Origin: Demequina sp. NBRC 110051
Lineage (GTDB): Bacteria; Actinomycetota; Actinomycetes; Actinomycetales; Demequinaceae
Assembly: GCF_002090055.1 (NCBI RefSeq)
Contig: NZ_BBRH01000014.1
Location: 1 to 64,000 of the forward strand
DNA length: 64,000 nucleotides
Direction of reading: 5' to 3'
Shown here in pieces: positions 17,345-26,523 of this stretch. Position 1 is the stretch's first letter; each line of letters starts with the position of its first letter. The notes beneath the pieces were generated by a model that saw only the letters and a program-made list of their open reading frames with translations, was not told the origin of the DNA and searched no databases. A program made the translations under genes and the position numbers.

Positions 17345-18514
17345 ATGTCCCAGACACCCGCCCGCGTCGAGACGCTGAGGCGGCTGAGGGCCGCGACGGG
17401 GCGGCTCGCCACGGCCGCGCTGCGCCGGCTCGACGCCGAGTACCCGTGGTTCAGGGCGTTGCCTGCGCAGGAGCGCTCGTGGGTGGGGACGGTCGCCCAG
17501 GCTGGCATCTCCTCGTTCGTCGCCTGGTACGCGGACCCCCAGCACAGTCACCGCAGCGCGACCGAGGTTTTTGCGGCCGCGCCGCCCGAGCTCACGCGCT
17601 CGGTGTCGTTGCAGCACACGCTGTCGATCGTGCGCACCGTCGTCGAGGTCGTCGAGAGTCACTCGGACGAGTTCGCCTCCCCCGGTAACGAGGTCGAGGT
17701 GCGCCAGGCGATCTTGCTGTACTCGCGCGAGATCGCCTTCTCCGCGGCCGAGGTCTACGCCCGCGCCGCCGAGTCGCGCGGAGCCTGGGACGCCCGCCTC
17801 GAGGCGCTCGTGGTCGACGCGCTGGTGCGCGGCGAGGTGGACGACGACGTGCCGTCGCGCGCCGCGGCGCTCGGCTGGAACCCCGGTCCCACGCTCGTCA
17901 TGGTCGGCACCACCGACGGCGCGCTGGGTGAGGTGCAGTCCGCGGAACTGCGCCGCACGCTGCGCCGCATCGCCCCAGGTGCGCTGGTAGGAATCCACGG
18001 CGAGGACCTCATCGTGATCGCGCGCTCGGACGACGACCACGGCGCGCTCACGAGGCAGCTCCTCACCAGCTTTGGACCCGGCCCGGTGGTGCTGGGCCCC
18101 CCGGCGATCACTCTCGTGGAGGTCGCCCGCGCCACCCGAGCCGCCGTCGCCGGCGTGGCCGCCGCGCCGGCGTGGTCGCTCGCTCCCCGGCCCGTGGGGG
18201 CGGATGAGCTCCTGCCCGAGCGCGTGCTCGTGGGGGACGCGGCCGCGCGCGAGCGTCTCATCGCGATCGCCTACGACCCCATCCAGCGTGCCGGCGGGTC
18301 CCTTCAGGAGACCGTGGCCACCTATCTGGACTGCGGCCGCTCCCTCGAGGTCGCTGCCCGCACCATGTTCGTGCACGCGAACACCGTGCGCTATCGCCTC
18401 CGCAAGGTCGCGGAGATGACGGGCTGGGACGTGCTCGCGCACCGCGACGCCCACGTGCTCGAGACGGCATTCAAACTGGGGCGCCTGCGCGACGCACGCC
18501 GCCCATCGTTGTAG
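17345..18514 (+). CDS. fasR: PucR-type transcriptional regulator, FasR-like
   Basis: 389-residue regulator. The C-terminal PucR helix-turn-helix (about 320-380) is clear: VATYLDCGRSLEVAARTMFVHANTVRYRLRKV. The N-terminal part (RLAAATGRL...EYPWFRALPAQERSWVGTVAQAGI) matches the Streptomyces FasR and mycobacterial Rv2242 proteins, which activate the fabD-fabH-acpP-fabF genes. It lies directly upstream of exactly that set, 78 bp ahead of fabD. The family senses long-chain acyl-CoA in mycobacteria; that ligand is not shown here. Confidence 0.88.
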   Translation: MSQTPARVETLRRLRAATGRLATAALRRLDAEYPWFRALPAQERSWVGTVAQAGISSFVAWYADPQHSHRSATEVFAAAPPELTRSVSLQHTLSIVRTVVEVVESHSDEFASPGNEVEVRQAILLYSREIAFSAAEVYARAAESRGAWDARLEALVVDALVRGEVDDDVPSRAAALGWNPGPTLVMVGTTDGALGEVQSAELRRTLRRIAPGALVGIHGEDLIVIARSDDDHGALTRQLLTSFGPGPVVLGPPAITLVEVARATRAAVAGVAAAPAWSLAPRPVGADELLPERVLVGDAAARERLIAIAYDPIQRAGGSLQETVATYLDCGRSLEVAARTMFVHANTVRYRLRKVAEMTGWDVLAHRDAHVLETAFKLGRLRDARRPSL

Positions 18515-18592
18515 GACACCTACAAATCTGGCGGGATGAATCCGTGGCGCGGCAGGCGCGCGGTCGCCGCCGCGTGAGGGATGCTTGGAAGC

Positions 18593-19507
18593 ATGATTGC
18601 CGTTCTTTGTCCCGGTCAAGGCGCCCAAACCCCGGGCATGTTGACCCCGTGGCTCGAACTTCCGTCGGTGGCCGCGAGCCTTGCCGAGTTGTCGGAAGCC
18701 ACAGACGTCGACCTCATCGCTCACGGCACCACCTCGGACGCCGACACCATTCGTGACACCGCCATCGCCCAGCCGCTGTTGGTCGCGACGGCGATCGCGA
18801 CGGGCCGCGCCGTGCTCGGCGACGTGGTCCCCGGCCTGGTCGCCGGCCACTCCGTGGGCGAGTTGGGTGCCGCAGCGCTGGCGGGCGTCATTTCCGACGC
18901 CGACGCGGTGCGCCTGGTCACCGTTCGCGGGCGTGCCATGGCCGCGGCGGCCGCGGATGCGGAGCCGACCTCGATGGCCGCCGTGCTTGGCGGGGTCGAA
19001 GAGGAGGTGCTCGCGCGCCTCACCGACCTGGGGCTCACCCCCGCGAACATGAACGGCGGCGGCCAGATCGTCGCCGCCGGCGCCAAGGCCGGGATCGACG
19101 CCCTGATCGCGGACGCCCCCGCACGGGCACGCGTGATCGAACTGCAGGTCGCCGGCGCGTTCCACACGTCCTACATGGAGCCCGCAGTCGCCGCGCTAGA
19201 GGCAGCCGCGCAGGCCATCTCTCCCTCCGCGCCCACGGCCACGCTGCTGTCGAACGCGGACGGAGCCGAGGTTACGGATGGCACCGACGCCCTCGCACGC
19301 ATCGTCCGCCAGGTCGCCAACCCGGTCCGGTGGGACCTGTGCCAGGCCCGTATGCTCGAGGCGGGCGTGACCGGCATCATCGAGGTCGCCCCCGGCGGCG
19401 TGCTGACGGGCCTCGCCAAGCGATCCCTCAAGGGCATTCCCGCCGTCGCCCTCAAGTCCCCCGACGACCTCGACGCCGCCCAGGCGCTGCTGAAGGAGCA
19501 CGCGTGA
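18593..19507 (+). CDS. fabD: Malonyl-CoA:ACP transacylase
   Basis: 304-residue acyltransferase that loads malonyl groups onto ACP for type II fatty-acid synthesis. It begins IAVLCPGQGAQTPGM. The nucleophile is the Ser of GHSVGELG (about 88), and AGAFHTSYMEPA carries the catalytic histidine (about 190). I start at 18593, at MIAVLCPG, rather than at the ATG four codons earlier, because this matches the family N-terminus. Its stop overlaps the fabH start as GTGA. Confidence 0.96.
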   Translation: MIAVLCPGQGAQTPGMLTPWLELPSVAASLAELSEATDVDLIAHGTTSDADTIRDTAIAQPLLVATAIATGRAVLGDVVPGLVAGHSVGELGAAALAGVISDADAVRLVTVRGRAMAAAAADAEPTSMAAVLGGVEEEVLARLTDLGLTPANMNGGGQIVAAGAKAGIDALIADAPARARVIELQVAGAFHTSYMEPAVAALEAAAQAISPSAPTATLLSNADGAEVTDGTDALARIVRQVANPVRWDLCQARMLEAGVTGIIEVAPGGVLTGLAKRSLKGIPAVALKSPDDLDAAQALLKEHA

Positions 19508-20502
19508 CGTCCCTCAACATCAAGCGTGGACCGGAGTTCACGCGCATCCTCGGCCTGGGCGTCGCGCGCGGCGAGAACTCGGTTCCCAACGAGGACCTCA
19601 TCGAGCCCATCAACTCGTCCGACGAGTGGATCCGCAAGATGACCGGCATCGCCACCCGTGTACGCGCCGACAAGGACACCTCGGTGCTCGACCTGTCCGA
19701 GCGCGCCGCCCGTGAAGCAATCGCCCAGGCGGGCATCAGCGCCGACGAGATCGACACGGTCATCCTGTCGACGATCACGTACCCGCACATGACCCCCGGT
19801 GGCGCGCCCATCGTCGCCGACCGCCTGGGCATCACCGCGGCCGCTTACGACATCTCGGCCGCGTGCGCTGGCTACTGCTACGGCATCGCGCAGGCCGACG
19901 CCTTCGTGCGCGCCGGCACCGCCCGCAACGTGTTAGTCATCGGCGCGGAGAAGATGAGCGACTTCGTCGACCCCGCCGACCGCTCGATCTCCTACCTGCT
20001 CGGCGACGCCGCCGGCGCGGTGGTCATCGGCGCCTCCGACACCCCCGGCATCGGCCCCACCGTGTGGGGCTCGGACGGATCCGGCTCGCAGCTGATCCGC
20101 CAGACCGCCTCGTGGCTCGAGGTGCGCGACAACCCCGACACCGCGTTCCCCACCCTGTTCCAGGAGGGCCCCAGCGTCTTCAAGTGGGCGTCCTTCAAGA
20201 TGGCCCCCGTGGCGCTCGAGGCCATCGAGGCCGCCGGCGTCACCCCGGCAGACATCAAGGCCTTCATCCCTCACCAGGCCAACGTGCGCATCATCGACCA
20301 GATGGTCAAGCAGATCGGCCTGCCCGACACGGTCGTGGTCGGCAAGGACATCGTCGATTCCGGCAACACGTCCGCCGCCTCGATCCCCCTGGCCACCGAG
20401 CGCCTCAAGCGGGAGGGACTGGTCCAGTCGGGCGACCTCGCGCTCCAGATCGGCTTTGGCGCCGGCCTGGTCTACGCCGCGCAGGTGGTGGTCCTGCCCT
20501 GA
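19504..20502 (+). CDS. fabH: Beta-ketoacyl-ACP synthase III
   Basis: 332-residue initiating condensing enzyme, joining an acyl-CoA primer to malonyl-ACP. The triad is present: Cys in SAACAGYCYG (about 121), His in FIPHQANVRI (about 257) and Asn in DSGNTSAASI (about 287). The GTG start overlaps the fabD stop, so the two are coupled. The N-terminus carries about ten extra residues before the usual RILGLGVARGEN. In high-GC Gram positives this enzyme often prefers branched primers; that is family knowledge, not visible here. Confidence 0.96.
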   Translation: MTSLNIKRGPEFTRILGLGVARGENSVPNEDLIEPINSSDEWIRKMTGIATRVRADKDTSVLDLSERAAREAIAQAGISADEIDTVILSTITYPHMTPGGAPIVADRLGITAAAYDISAACAGYCYGIAQADAFVRAGTARNVLVIGAEKMSDFVDPADRSISYLLGDAAGAVVIGASDTPGIGPTVWGSDGSGSQLIRQTASWLEVRDNPDTAFPTLFQEGPSVFKWASFKMAPVALEAIEAAGVTPADIKAFIPHQANVRIIDQMVKQIGLPDTVVVGKDIVDSGNTSAASIPLATERLKREGLVQSGDLALQIGFGAGLVYAAQVVVLP

Positions 20503-20573
20503 GCGGGCGGACCGTCATAGAGTCACAGTCGTTCCTTACGAACTACCCATCCCCCAACACAAGGAGAACCAGC

Positions 20574-20819
20574 ATGGCTGACACCAACGAGATCCTCGCC
20601 GGCCTCGCCGAGATCGTCGCCGAGGAGACCGGCCTCGACGCCGCCGAGGTGACCGCGGAGAAGTCCTTCACCGACGACCTCGACATCGACTCGCTGTCGA
20701 TGATGACCATCGTCACCCTCGCCGAGGAGAAGTTCGACGTGCGCATCCCCGACGAGGAGGTCAAGAACCTGACCACCGTCGGCGACGCCGTCACCTTCAT
20801 CGAGGGCGCGCAGAAGTAA
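20574..20819 (+). CDS. acpP: Acyl carrier protein
   Basis: 81-residue acidic four-helix carrier. Phosphopantetheine attaches to the Ser of DLDIDSLSMM (about residue 40). The ATG follows AAGGAGAACCAGC, one of the best ribosome sites in the window, as expected for an abundant protein. It sits between fabH and fabF in the operon. Confidence 0.97.
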   Translation: MADTNEILAGLAEIVAEETGLDAAEVTAEKSFTDDLDIDSLSMMTIVTLAEEKFDVRIPDEEVKNLTTVGDAVTFIEGAQK

Positions 20820-20858
20820 CCCCCTCTTTTCCCTGATCGACCATCACTGGAGCTGCAC

Positions 20859-22097
20859 ATGACTGAAGTCGTCGTCACCGGACTCGGGACGACCTCGCCA
20901 CTGGGCGGGGACGTCGCCACCACCTGGGAGGGCGCGCTGGCCGGACGGTCGGGCGTGTCGACCCTCGACAACGACTGGGCCGAGACCTACGGCATGGCCG
21001 TGAACTTTGCCGGACAGCTCGCCGTGCAGCCCAGTGAGGTCCTCAGCCGGCCCGAGACCAAGCGCATGGACCCGTCCGCCCAGATGGCGATCGTGGCGAC
21101 GCGCGAGGCTTGGGCCGATGCCGGTTCGCCCGAGGTAGACCCCGAGCGCCTGGGCGCCGTGGTCTCCTCGGGCATCGGCGGCGTGTGGACGCTGCTGAGC
21201 GCCTGGGACACCATGAAGGAAAAGGGCGCCTCGCGCGTCCTGCCCATGACCGTGCCGATGCTCATGCCCAACTCCCCCGCCGCGTACGTGTCGCTCGAGC
21301 TCACCGCTCGCGCGGGCGCGCACGCCCCCGTGTCCGCCTGTGCCTCGGGCGCCGAGGCCATTGCGATGGGCTACGAGATGATTCAGCAGGGCCGCGCCGA
21401 CGTGGTCGTGTGTGGAGGCACCGAGGCGGCGATTCACCCGCTGCCCATCTCCTCCTTTGCCGCGATGGCGGCGCTGTCCAAGCGCAACGACGACCCCCAG
21501 GCGGCCTCGCGCCCCTACGACACCGAGCGTGACGGCTTCGTGCTCGGCGAGGGCTCCGGCATCGTCGTCCTTGAGTCTGCCGAGCATGCCGCCGCCCGCG
21601 GCGCCCGCGTCTACGCCAAGCTCCTCGGACTGGGCCGCACCGCGGACGGCCACCATATCGCCGCCCCCGAGCCCGAGGGCAAGGGTCAGACTCGTGCCAT
21701 GCAGCAGGCGGTCGAGATGGCGGGCCTCGCCGTCACCGACATCGCGCACGTCAACGCGCATGCCACGTCCACCCCGGTGGGCGACATGATCGAGGCGCGC
21801 GCCATCCGCGGCCTGCTGGGCTCGCACTCGGACCAGGTGCTGCTGAGCGCCACCAAGTCGATGACCGGCCACCTCCTGGGTGGCGCCGGCGCGCTCGAGT
21901 CGGTCTTCACGATCAAGGCCCTGCAGGAGCGCGTCGCTCCGCCGACCATTAACGTCACGTCGCCCGACCCGGAACTCGAGGTCGACCTGGTGCGCGACAC
22001 CCCGCGCGCCCTGCCCTCGGAGGGTCAGCTCGCCGCGATCAACAACTCGTTCGGCTTCGGCGGTCACAACGTCGCGCTGGTGTTCGGCACCGCCTGA
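20859..22097 (+). CDS. fabF: Beta-ketoacyl-ACP synthase II
   Basis: 412-residue elongating condensing enzyme. Catalytic Cys lies in VSACASGAEA (about 161), with histidines in NAHATSTPVGD (about 300) and KSMTGHLLGGAG (about 337), and the C-terminal NNSFGFGGHN loop is present. It is the last gene of fasR-fabD-fabH-acpP-fabF and is followed by a strong terminator at 22119. The mycobacterial counterparts in the same position are kasA/kasB, but the 412-residue sequence here is an ordinary FabF. Confidence 0.96.
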   Translation: MTEVVVTGLGTTSPLGGDVATTWEGALAGRSGVSTLDNDWAETYGMAVNFAGQLAVQPSEVLSRPETKRMDPSAQMAIVATREAWADAGSPEVDPERLGAVVSSGIGGVWTLLSAWDTMKEKGASRVLPMTVPMLMPNSPAAYVSLELTARAGAHAPVSACASGAEAIAMGYEMIQQGRADVVVCGGTEAAIHPLPISSFAAMAALSKRNDDPQAASRPYDTERDGFVLGEGSGIVVLESAEHAAARGARVYAKLLGLGRTADGHHIAAPEPEGKGQTRAMQQAVEMAGLAVTDIAHVNAHATSTPVGDMIEARAIRGLLGSHSDQVLLSATKSMTGHLLGGAGALESVFTIKALQERVAPPTINVTSPDPELEVDLVRDTPRALPSEGQLAAINNSFGFGGHNVALVFGTA

Positions 22098-22118
22098 CAC
22101 CCTCGCCTCGCTGCACAG

Positions 22119-22155
22119 AGCCCGGTCTCTCCGTCAGGAGTGGCCGGGCTTTTTG
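22119..22155 (+). terminator. Rho-independent terminator after fabF
   Basis: 7-bp stem AGCCCGG / CCGGGCT followed by TTTTTG, 22 bp after the fabF stop. The loop is long (about 18 nt). Confidence 0.82.
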
Positions 22156-22333
22156 CTGTCCTCGGCGCTCAACCACGCTCCGCCCGTACCTCTCACCACA
22201 CGGCTGAGATTGGTGGGACTCATGGGGCACATGGGAAATCCCAGTAGCCACACCGTGCACATCAGTCCCGGCCGTGTGTTGAGCGGCACAGGGTGGGTCG
22301 GGCGAGGACCACCCCGACAAAGGATGCTCCGGG

Positions 22334-22699
22334 TCAGACCTCCGCGGGCGTCGCCTGGTGAAAGCGCAGTTTCCAGCGCCCGTCGTTGGTCCACACCGAC
22401 GTCCGATGCGCGGCGCCGCGCGGCGCACGGGCAGGCACGGACGTGTAGGTCACGAGCGCCACGTCCTCGCAGATCGCCACGGCCGAGAATCCACGCAACG
22501 GGAATTGGATGTCGATCTCGATGGGGCGAAGATCGAGCGTGTCGTCACGTGTATAGGTGCGGCCAGACTGGCCCACCTCGTGGAAGTTCTCGGCGAGGAT
22601 CGCCTCCATGTAGCGACGGTCGAACCGGGTCTCGGGTCGCCACATCGCCTCCTCCATCGCCTGGAGGGTGAGGGCCTCGTCGTGAGCGAGCTCCATCAT
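22334..22699 (-). CDS. DUF4440/NTF2-like fold protein
   Basis: 121-residue small protein with an NTF2-like (DUF4440) pattern: EALTLQAMEEAMWRPETRFD, then MEAILAENFHEVGQSGRTYTRD, strand-rich middle, and the closing WTNDGRWKLRFHQATP. Members of this fold are often enzymes or ligand binders, but the substrate is unknown. No clear ribosome site precedes ATG-ATG at 22696-22699. It follows the DUF3145 gene on the same strand after 40 bp and may be co-transcribed. Confidence 0.75.
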   Translation of the reverse strand: MMELAHDEALTLQAMEEAMWRPETRFDRRYMEAILAENFHEVGQSGRTYTRDDTLDLRPIEIDIQFPLRGFSAVAICEDVALVTYTSVPARAPRGAAHRTSVWTNDGRWKLRFHQATPAEV

Positions 22700-22739
22700 G
22701 CGAAGGTCGCGGTGGTGCAGGTGGTCATGCGGCGGGACT

Positions 22740-23237
22740 TTACCCCACGCGGTGCAGCCACCGCACGGGGGCGCCGGCACCCGCGTAGCGGAACGGTTCC
22801 AGCTCCTCGTCCCACGCGGTGCCGAGCGCGAGGTCCATGGCGCGGCGGAACTCCGTGACGGTGCCGGCGCCGTCGAGCGCAGCGCGGATGCGGTCCTCGG
22901 GCACCACAACGTTGCCGTGCACGTCGGTGACGGCGTGGAAGATGCCCAGCGACGGGGTGTGCGACCAGCGTGCGCCGTCGGCTCCGAAGGACGGGTCCTC
23001 GGTCACCTCATAGCGCACGTGCTCCCAGCCGCGCAGCGCGGAGGCGAGCCGAGCGCCGGTGCCGGGCTGGCCCTGCCAGGCCACCTCGGCGCGGTACAGG
23101 GAGGTGCCGGCGGGCTGGTCGGTCCATTCAAAGGAGGCGCGCGAACCCAGCACAGACTGGGCGGCCCACTCGATGTGGGGGCACATCGCTCGGGTCGCCG
23201 AATGCACGAAAAGCACACCGCGGGTGATGGTAGCCAT
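22740..23237 (-). CDS. DUF3145 family protein
   Basis: 165-residue protein of an actinobacteria-specific family, recognised by ITRGVLFVHSATRAMCPHIE at the N-terminus and by the EEELEPFRYAGAGAPVRWLH-like C-terminus (here WDEELEPFRYAGAGAPVRWL). The ATG at 23237 follows GGAAGGAAGGGTC. The gene commonly lies near the fab cluster in Streptomyces and relatives, as here. Its function is unknown. Confidence 0.88.
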   Translation of the reverse strand: MATITRGVLFVHSATRAMCPHIEWAAQSVLGSRASFEWTDQPAGTSLYRAEVAWQGQPGTGARLASALRGWEHVRYEVTEDPSFGADGARWSHTPSLGIFHAVTDVHGNVVVPEDRIRAALDGAGTVTEFRRAMDLALGTAWDEELEPFRYAGAGAPVRWLHRVG

Positions 23238-23393
23238 GACCCTTCCTTCCTCTTGAGGTGCGTCTTCCCCTACGACCTCATCCGAAGAAACAGTCAGCGT
23301 CAGCCCCGGTGTGCTCCTATCGTGCCTGACCAGCGCCGGAAATGCCAGCCCCGCCACGCGCCTCGCGGTCGATCCATGTGCGAACCTGGGGCC

Positions 23394-24038
23394 ATGTCTT
23401 CCACCGTCATGACCGTCGCCCAGATCCGTGCGGCCGAGCGGCGTGCCATGGAAACGGTCAGCGAGGCCATCTTGATGGCTCGGGCGGCCGATGCCGTGGC
23501 CGCCGAGGCGGAGATGATGGTCGCCGATGCCCGGGGCCGGGTTCCCGGCACCAGGGTCGCCGTGTTGGTCGGCGCGGGCAATAACGGCGGTGATGCACTG
23601 CTCGCGGCAGCCCGCCTACAGCACCGCGGCTGCCGAGTCACGGCCGTGCTGGTCGCGTCGCGCTCGCACGAGGAGTCGCGGCTCGAGGCGCTCGACGCCG
23701 GAGTGACAACCGTGGATGCTCAGGACTTTCCCCACGTGGCCCAGATGGCAGTCGAGCGCGCGGATCTTGTCATCGACGGGATCGTGGGGTTGGGCTCGTC
23801 GCCCGGGCTGCGCTCCCCCGCCGATGCCCTCGTGGCGGCCATCGGCGCCGACACCCCGGTTCTCGCGGTCGACATCCCCAGCGGGCTCGACGCGGACTCG
23901 GGGACGGCCGATGCCACCCATGTGCGCGCCGACGCCACCGTCACCTTCACGGCACTCAAGGCATGCCTTGTCGAAAACCCCGCCGCGGCACAGGCCGGGC
24001 GGATCATCGTCGCGGACGTGGGCGTCCCGCGCGGCTAG
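23394..24038 (+). CDS. nnrE: NAD(P)H-hydrate epimerase (YjeF N-terminal domain alone)
   Basis: 214-residue epimerase acting on hydrated NADH/NADPH so that the dehydratase can repair both forms. Rossmann-like YjeF_N core: VAVLVGAGNNGGDALLAA (about 58-75), DLVIDGIVGLGSSPG, then AVDIPSGLDADSG and the lysine in FTALKACLVE (about 190). The fused C-terminal dehydratase domain seen in many bacteria is absent; the dehydratase is a separate gene at 24629, with def between on the other strand. The segment ARAADAVAAEA near residue 32 is encoded by a copy of the dispersed motif (23486-23500). Confidence 0.88.
   Translation: MSSTVMTVAQIRAAERRAMETVSEAILMARAADAVAAEAEMMVADARGRVPGTRVAVLVGAGNNGGDALLAAARLQHRGCRVTAVLVASRSHEESRLEALDAGVTTVDAQDFPHVAQMAVERADLVIDGIVGLGSSPGLRSPADALVAAIGADTPVLAVDIPSGLDADSGTADATHVRADATVTFTALKACLVENPAAAQAGRIIVADVGVPRG
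23486..23500 (+). repeat. Dispersed motif GGCCGATGCCGTGGC inside nnrE
   Basis: Exact 15-mer encoding A-D-A-V-A, with the GAT codon for Asp whereas GAC dominates in neighbouring genes. Confidence 0.6.
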
Positions 24039-24041
24039 GCG

Positions 24042-24539
24042 TCAGCTCTGTTCGAGTGACTCCCGCAGCTCGCGCATGGCGCGCTTGCGCACGTCCTTGG
24101 CGAGGCGGTCCAGGTAGAGGTGACCGTCGAGGTGGTCAACCTCGTGGTTGATGAGCCGGGCCCAGATCTCCTCGCCCTCGACGACCACCTCGTTGCCGTC
24201 GAGGTCGGTGCCGACGACCTTGGAGTACGAGGGGCGCTCGCACGGGTACCACAGGCCCGGTACCGACAGGCAGCCCTCCTCGCCCAACTCCTGGTATTCG
24301 GTCGACTTCTCGACGATCTCGGGGTTGAGGATGTAGCCGATGTCGCCATCGATGTTCCACGAGAACGCGCGCAGGGACACGCCGATCTGGTTCGCTGCGA
24401 GGCCCGCGCGGCCCTCGTAGTCGACGGTCTCGAGAAGGTCGTCAACGAGGGTGCGGACGCGGTCGTCAATGGTGGTGATGGGGTCGCAAACCGTGCGCAG
24501 CACGGGGTCGCCAGTCACTCGAATGTCACGCATGGCCAT
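24042..24539 (-). CDS. def: Peptide deformylase
   Basis: 165-residue metallo-hydrolase removing formyl groups from nascent proteins. All three motifs are intact: [17 protein letters not shown] (metal Cys about 88) and [10 protein letters not shown] (metal histidines about 130 and 134). I start at the first of two close ATGs (24539). It is convergent with nnrE, three bases apart, and divergent from nnrD. Confidence 0.95.
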   Translation of the reverse strand: MAMRDIRVTGDPVLRTVCDPITTIDDRVRTLVDDLLETVDYEGRAGLAANQIGVSLRAFSWNIDGDIGYILNPEIVEKSTEYQELGEEGCLSVPGLWYPCERPSYSKVVGTDLDGNEVVVEGEEIWARLINHEVDHLDGHLYLDRLAKDVRKRAMRELRESLEQS

Positions 24540-24628
24540 GGCAGGGATTCTCTCACGGCCTGTGCACTGGCGAGCATTCGCGCTGGTGTCGCCTTGATTT
24601 CGGGCACGGCTGTGCAAGTCTGGGGGGC

Positions 24629-25483
24629 ATGAGTGACACGCGCGGCTGGGGCGCGGACCAGGTCCGCGAGCGCTGGGCGGTGCCCGGCGCCGATGACGAC
24701 AAGTACTCCCGGGGAGTGGTGGGCGTCATCGCGGGCTCGGAGGCCTATCCGGGTGCGGCGGCGCTCGTGGTGTCCGGAGCGGCCCGTGCGGGTGCCGGAA
24801 TGGTGCGATACGTGGGACCGCCGCGAGCAAAGAACCTCGTCCTCACGCACCGCCCGGAGACCGTGGTGCACGATCCGGGAGACGCCGCCGAGCGACTGCC
24901 GCGCGCCCAGGCCTGGGTGGTGGGTCCCGGCGTGGCCGACTATCCCGAGCAGGACGCGGCGATTGGCGCGGCCATGGCCTCCGGGGCCCCGTTGGTGGTC
25001 GACGCAGGTGCACTCGAGGCCGTGGCCAAGGCGCGCGCCGCCGGATCGCGCGAGGCCGCAGCCGACCGAGTACTCCTCACTCCCCACGCCGAGGAACTGA
25101 TGCGCACGCTCAACGCCCTGCGCCACGACGTGTCCATCGGCGACGTGCGCGCCGACCGCGCCGGCCACGCGAGGTTGCTGGCCGAGACCGCGCGCGCCAC
25201 CGTGCTGCTCAAGGGATCGCGCACACTGATCGCCTCCCCCGGCGGCACCGTCACGGAACTTCCCGAAGCGCCCGCGTGGCTCGCGACCGCGGGCTCCGGC
25301 GACGTGCTCGCGGGGATTGCAGGCACGGCCCTCGCGAGCGGCCTCTCGGCGGCCGATGCCGGGGCATGCGCCGCATGGCTCCACGCGCGCGCAGCGGAGC
25401 TGGTCAGCGAGGGCGGTCCCCTCGTGGCGCTCGACATCGCGCGAGGCGTGCCTGCTGCCCTCGCGGAGGTGCTCGCGGAATAG
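24629..25483 (+). CDS. nnrD: ADP/ATP-dependent NAD(P)H-hydrate dehydratase
   Basis: 284-residue ribokinase-like enzyme that dehydrates NAD(P)HX back to NAD(P)H. Visible are [55 protein letters not shown] and the anion-hole motif [12 protein letters not shown] (about 218-229). It works with the epimerase encoded 600 bp upstream. A near-copy of the dispersed motif lies at about 25350. Confidence 0.93.
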   Translation: MSDTRGWGADQVRERWAVPGADDDKYSRGVVGVIAGSEAYPGAAALVVSGAARAGAGMVRYVGPPRAKNLVLTHRPETVVHDPGDAAERLPRAQAWVVGPGVADYPEQDAAIGAAMASGAPLVVDAGALEAVAKARAAGSREAAADRVLLTPHAEELMRTLNALRHDVSIGDVRADRAGHARLLAETARATVLLKGSRTLIASPGGTVTELPEAPAWLATAGSGDVLAGIAGTALASGLSAADAGACAAWLHARAAELVSEGGPLVALDIARGVPAALAEVLAE

Positions 25484-25544
25484 CGACGCCGCCCCGTGGT
25501 GTTCTCCTGACTGTCCGCTGTTCCGACGATGAAGGAGCTTCACC

Positions 25545-25754
25545 ATGAGCAACACCGACCGACTCAGCAACGCCGCCGAGGATGCCAAGGGCAAGATCAA
25601 GGAAGGCTTCGGCAAGGCGACGGACAACGAGCAGATGGAGGCCGAAGGCAAGGCTGACCAGGCCTCGGCAGACGTCAAGGACAAGGTCGAGGACGCCAAG
25701 GACGCGGTCGCCGAGAAGTACAACGACCTCACCGACCGCGACAAGGACAAGTAG
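25545..25754 (+). CDS. CsbD family stress-associated protein
   Basis: 69-residue, very hydrophilic protein dominated by Lys, Asp, Glu and Ala: DAKGKIKEGFGKATDNEQME and repeated KDKVEDAKDAVAEKY. This is the CsbD family, whose members in Bacillus are general-stress proteins of unknown mechanism. ATG follows GAAGGAGCTTCACC. A long hairpin closes the transcript at 25768. Confidence 0.88.
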   Translation: MSNTDRLSNAAEDAKGKIKEGFGKATDNEQMEAEGKADQASADVKDKVEDAKDAVAEKYNDLTDRDKDK

Positions 25755-25767
25755 CCGACACCGCTCC

Positions 25768-25806
25768 GGGCGGCGCTCACTGCGACTATCGCAGCGAGCG
25801 CCGCCC
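25768..25806 (+). terminator. Long hairpin after the CsbD gene
   Basis: 11-bp perfect stem GGGCGGCGCTC / GAGCGCCGCCC enclosing a second stem CTGCGA / TCGCAG with a three-base loop, 14 bp after the stop. There is no U-run, but the stability suggests a terminator for one or both convergent genes. Confidence 0.7.
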
Positions 25807-25828
25807 TCGGCATGTCACGTCCCGGCTA

Positions 25829-26131
25829 TCACGGCTCGATCAGCTCGATCGTCAGGCGTGCGGTCCCGTCTACCGAGAGCCCCTCCGCCTTCCTCACGCT
25901 CGCCTTCACCGGCAGGATGTACGAACCCTGATCGCTCGAGGGAAACATTGACGTCTCCCACACTGTCGAGCCAATCGTCACACGCACCTTCACGGCACCG
26001 AAACCGCGTCTCAGCCCCGTCTGGAGGTCCTCGACCTCGTCAGCGATGTCCTCCGGCACGGTGACGAACGTCCAGGTTTGGTTCCGTGCGCGCCACACCC
26101 ACAGCGGAGCCGTAAATGCATACTTCGTCAT
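25829..26131 (-). CDS. DUF1905 domain protein
   Basis: 100-residue beta-rich protein of the DUF1905 family: YAFTAPLWVWRARNQTWTFVTVPEDIADEV, GFGAVKVRVTIGSTVWETSMFP and SYILPVKASVRKAEGL. These domains often stand alone or next to bacteriocin-protection (YdeI/OmpD) domains; none is fused here. The start at 26131 forms ATGA with the stop of the upstream gene, so translation is coupled. Confidence 0.85.
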   Translation of the reverse strand: MTKYAFTAPLWVWRARNQTWTFVTVPEDIADEVEDLQTGLRRGFGAVKVRVTIGSTVWETSMFPSSDQGSYILPVKASVRKAEGLSVDGTARLTIELIEP

Positions 26132-26523
26132 GCCCACGCCCCGTACAAGGTGATGTGTGCGACGCGGGCGGTCTTGCCGTGGCCCGAGAACGTGACGACG
26201 TGGCAGAACTCGTGCTGTTCGCCCTCGCAGACCAGCGCGCCCGCTGCGACGACCACCTTGCCGTGGCTGATCACGGTGTCCAATCGAATGCGGGAGAGGC
26301 CCGGGGGCGTCATCGCCTCGACGAGGCGTGACGCGGCGTGGTCGGGCGACGGTTCAGCGCCCGCGGGGCGCACGGTGGCGTCGGGCTCGAGCGCCGCCTG
26401 GACGCCGTCATCGTCACCGCGCACTCCCGCCACGAGCATGTCCCTGACGAATGCCTGCTTGGGGACGTTGCCGCAGTCGGCCGCGACGTCGATATCCACC
26501 ATGCGCGCCACGCTATCGGTCAT
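26128..26523 (-). CDS. SnoaL/NTF2-like fold protein
   Basis: 131-residue protein with an NTF2-like pattern: VAADCGNVPKQAFVRDMLVA, a central acidic region, ITHG-like VISHGKVVVAAGALVCEG and the closing FCHVVTFSGHGKTARVAHIT. It is the middle gene of a tight three-gene set, with ATGA overlaps on both sides. No substrate can be assigned. Confidence 0.7.
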   Translation of the reverse strand: MTDSVARMVDIDVAADCGNVPKQAFVRDMLVAGVRGDDDGVQAALEPDATVRPAGAEPSPDHAASRLVEAMTPPGLSRIRLDTVISHGKVVVAAGALVCEGEQHEFCHVVTFSGHGKTARVAHITLYGAWA

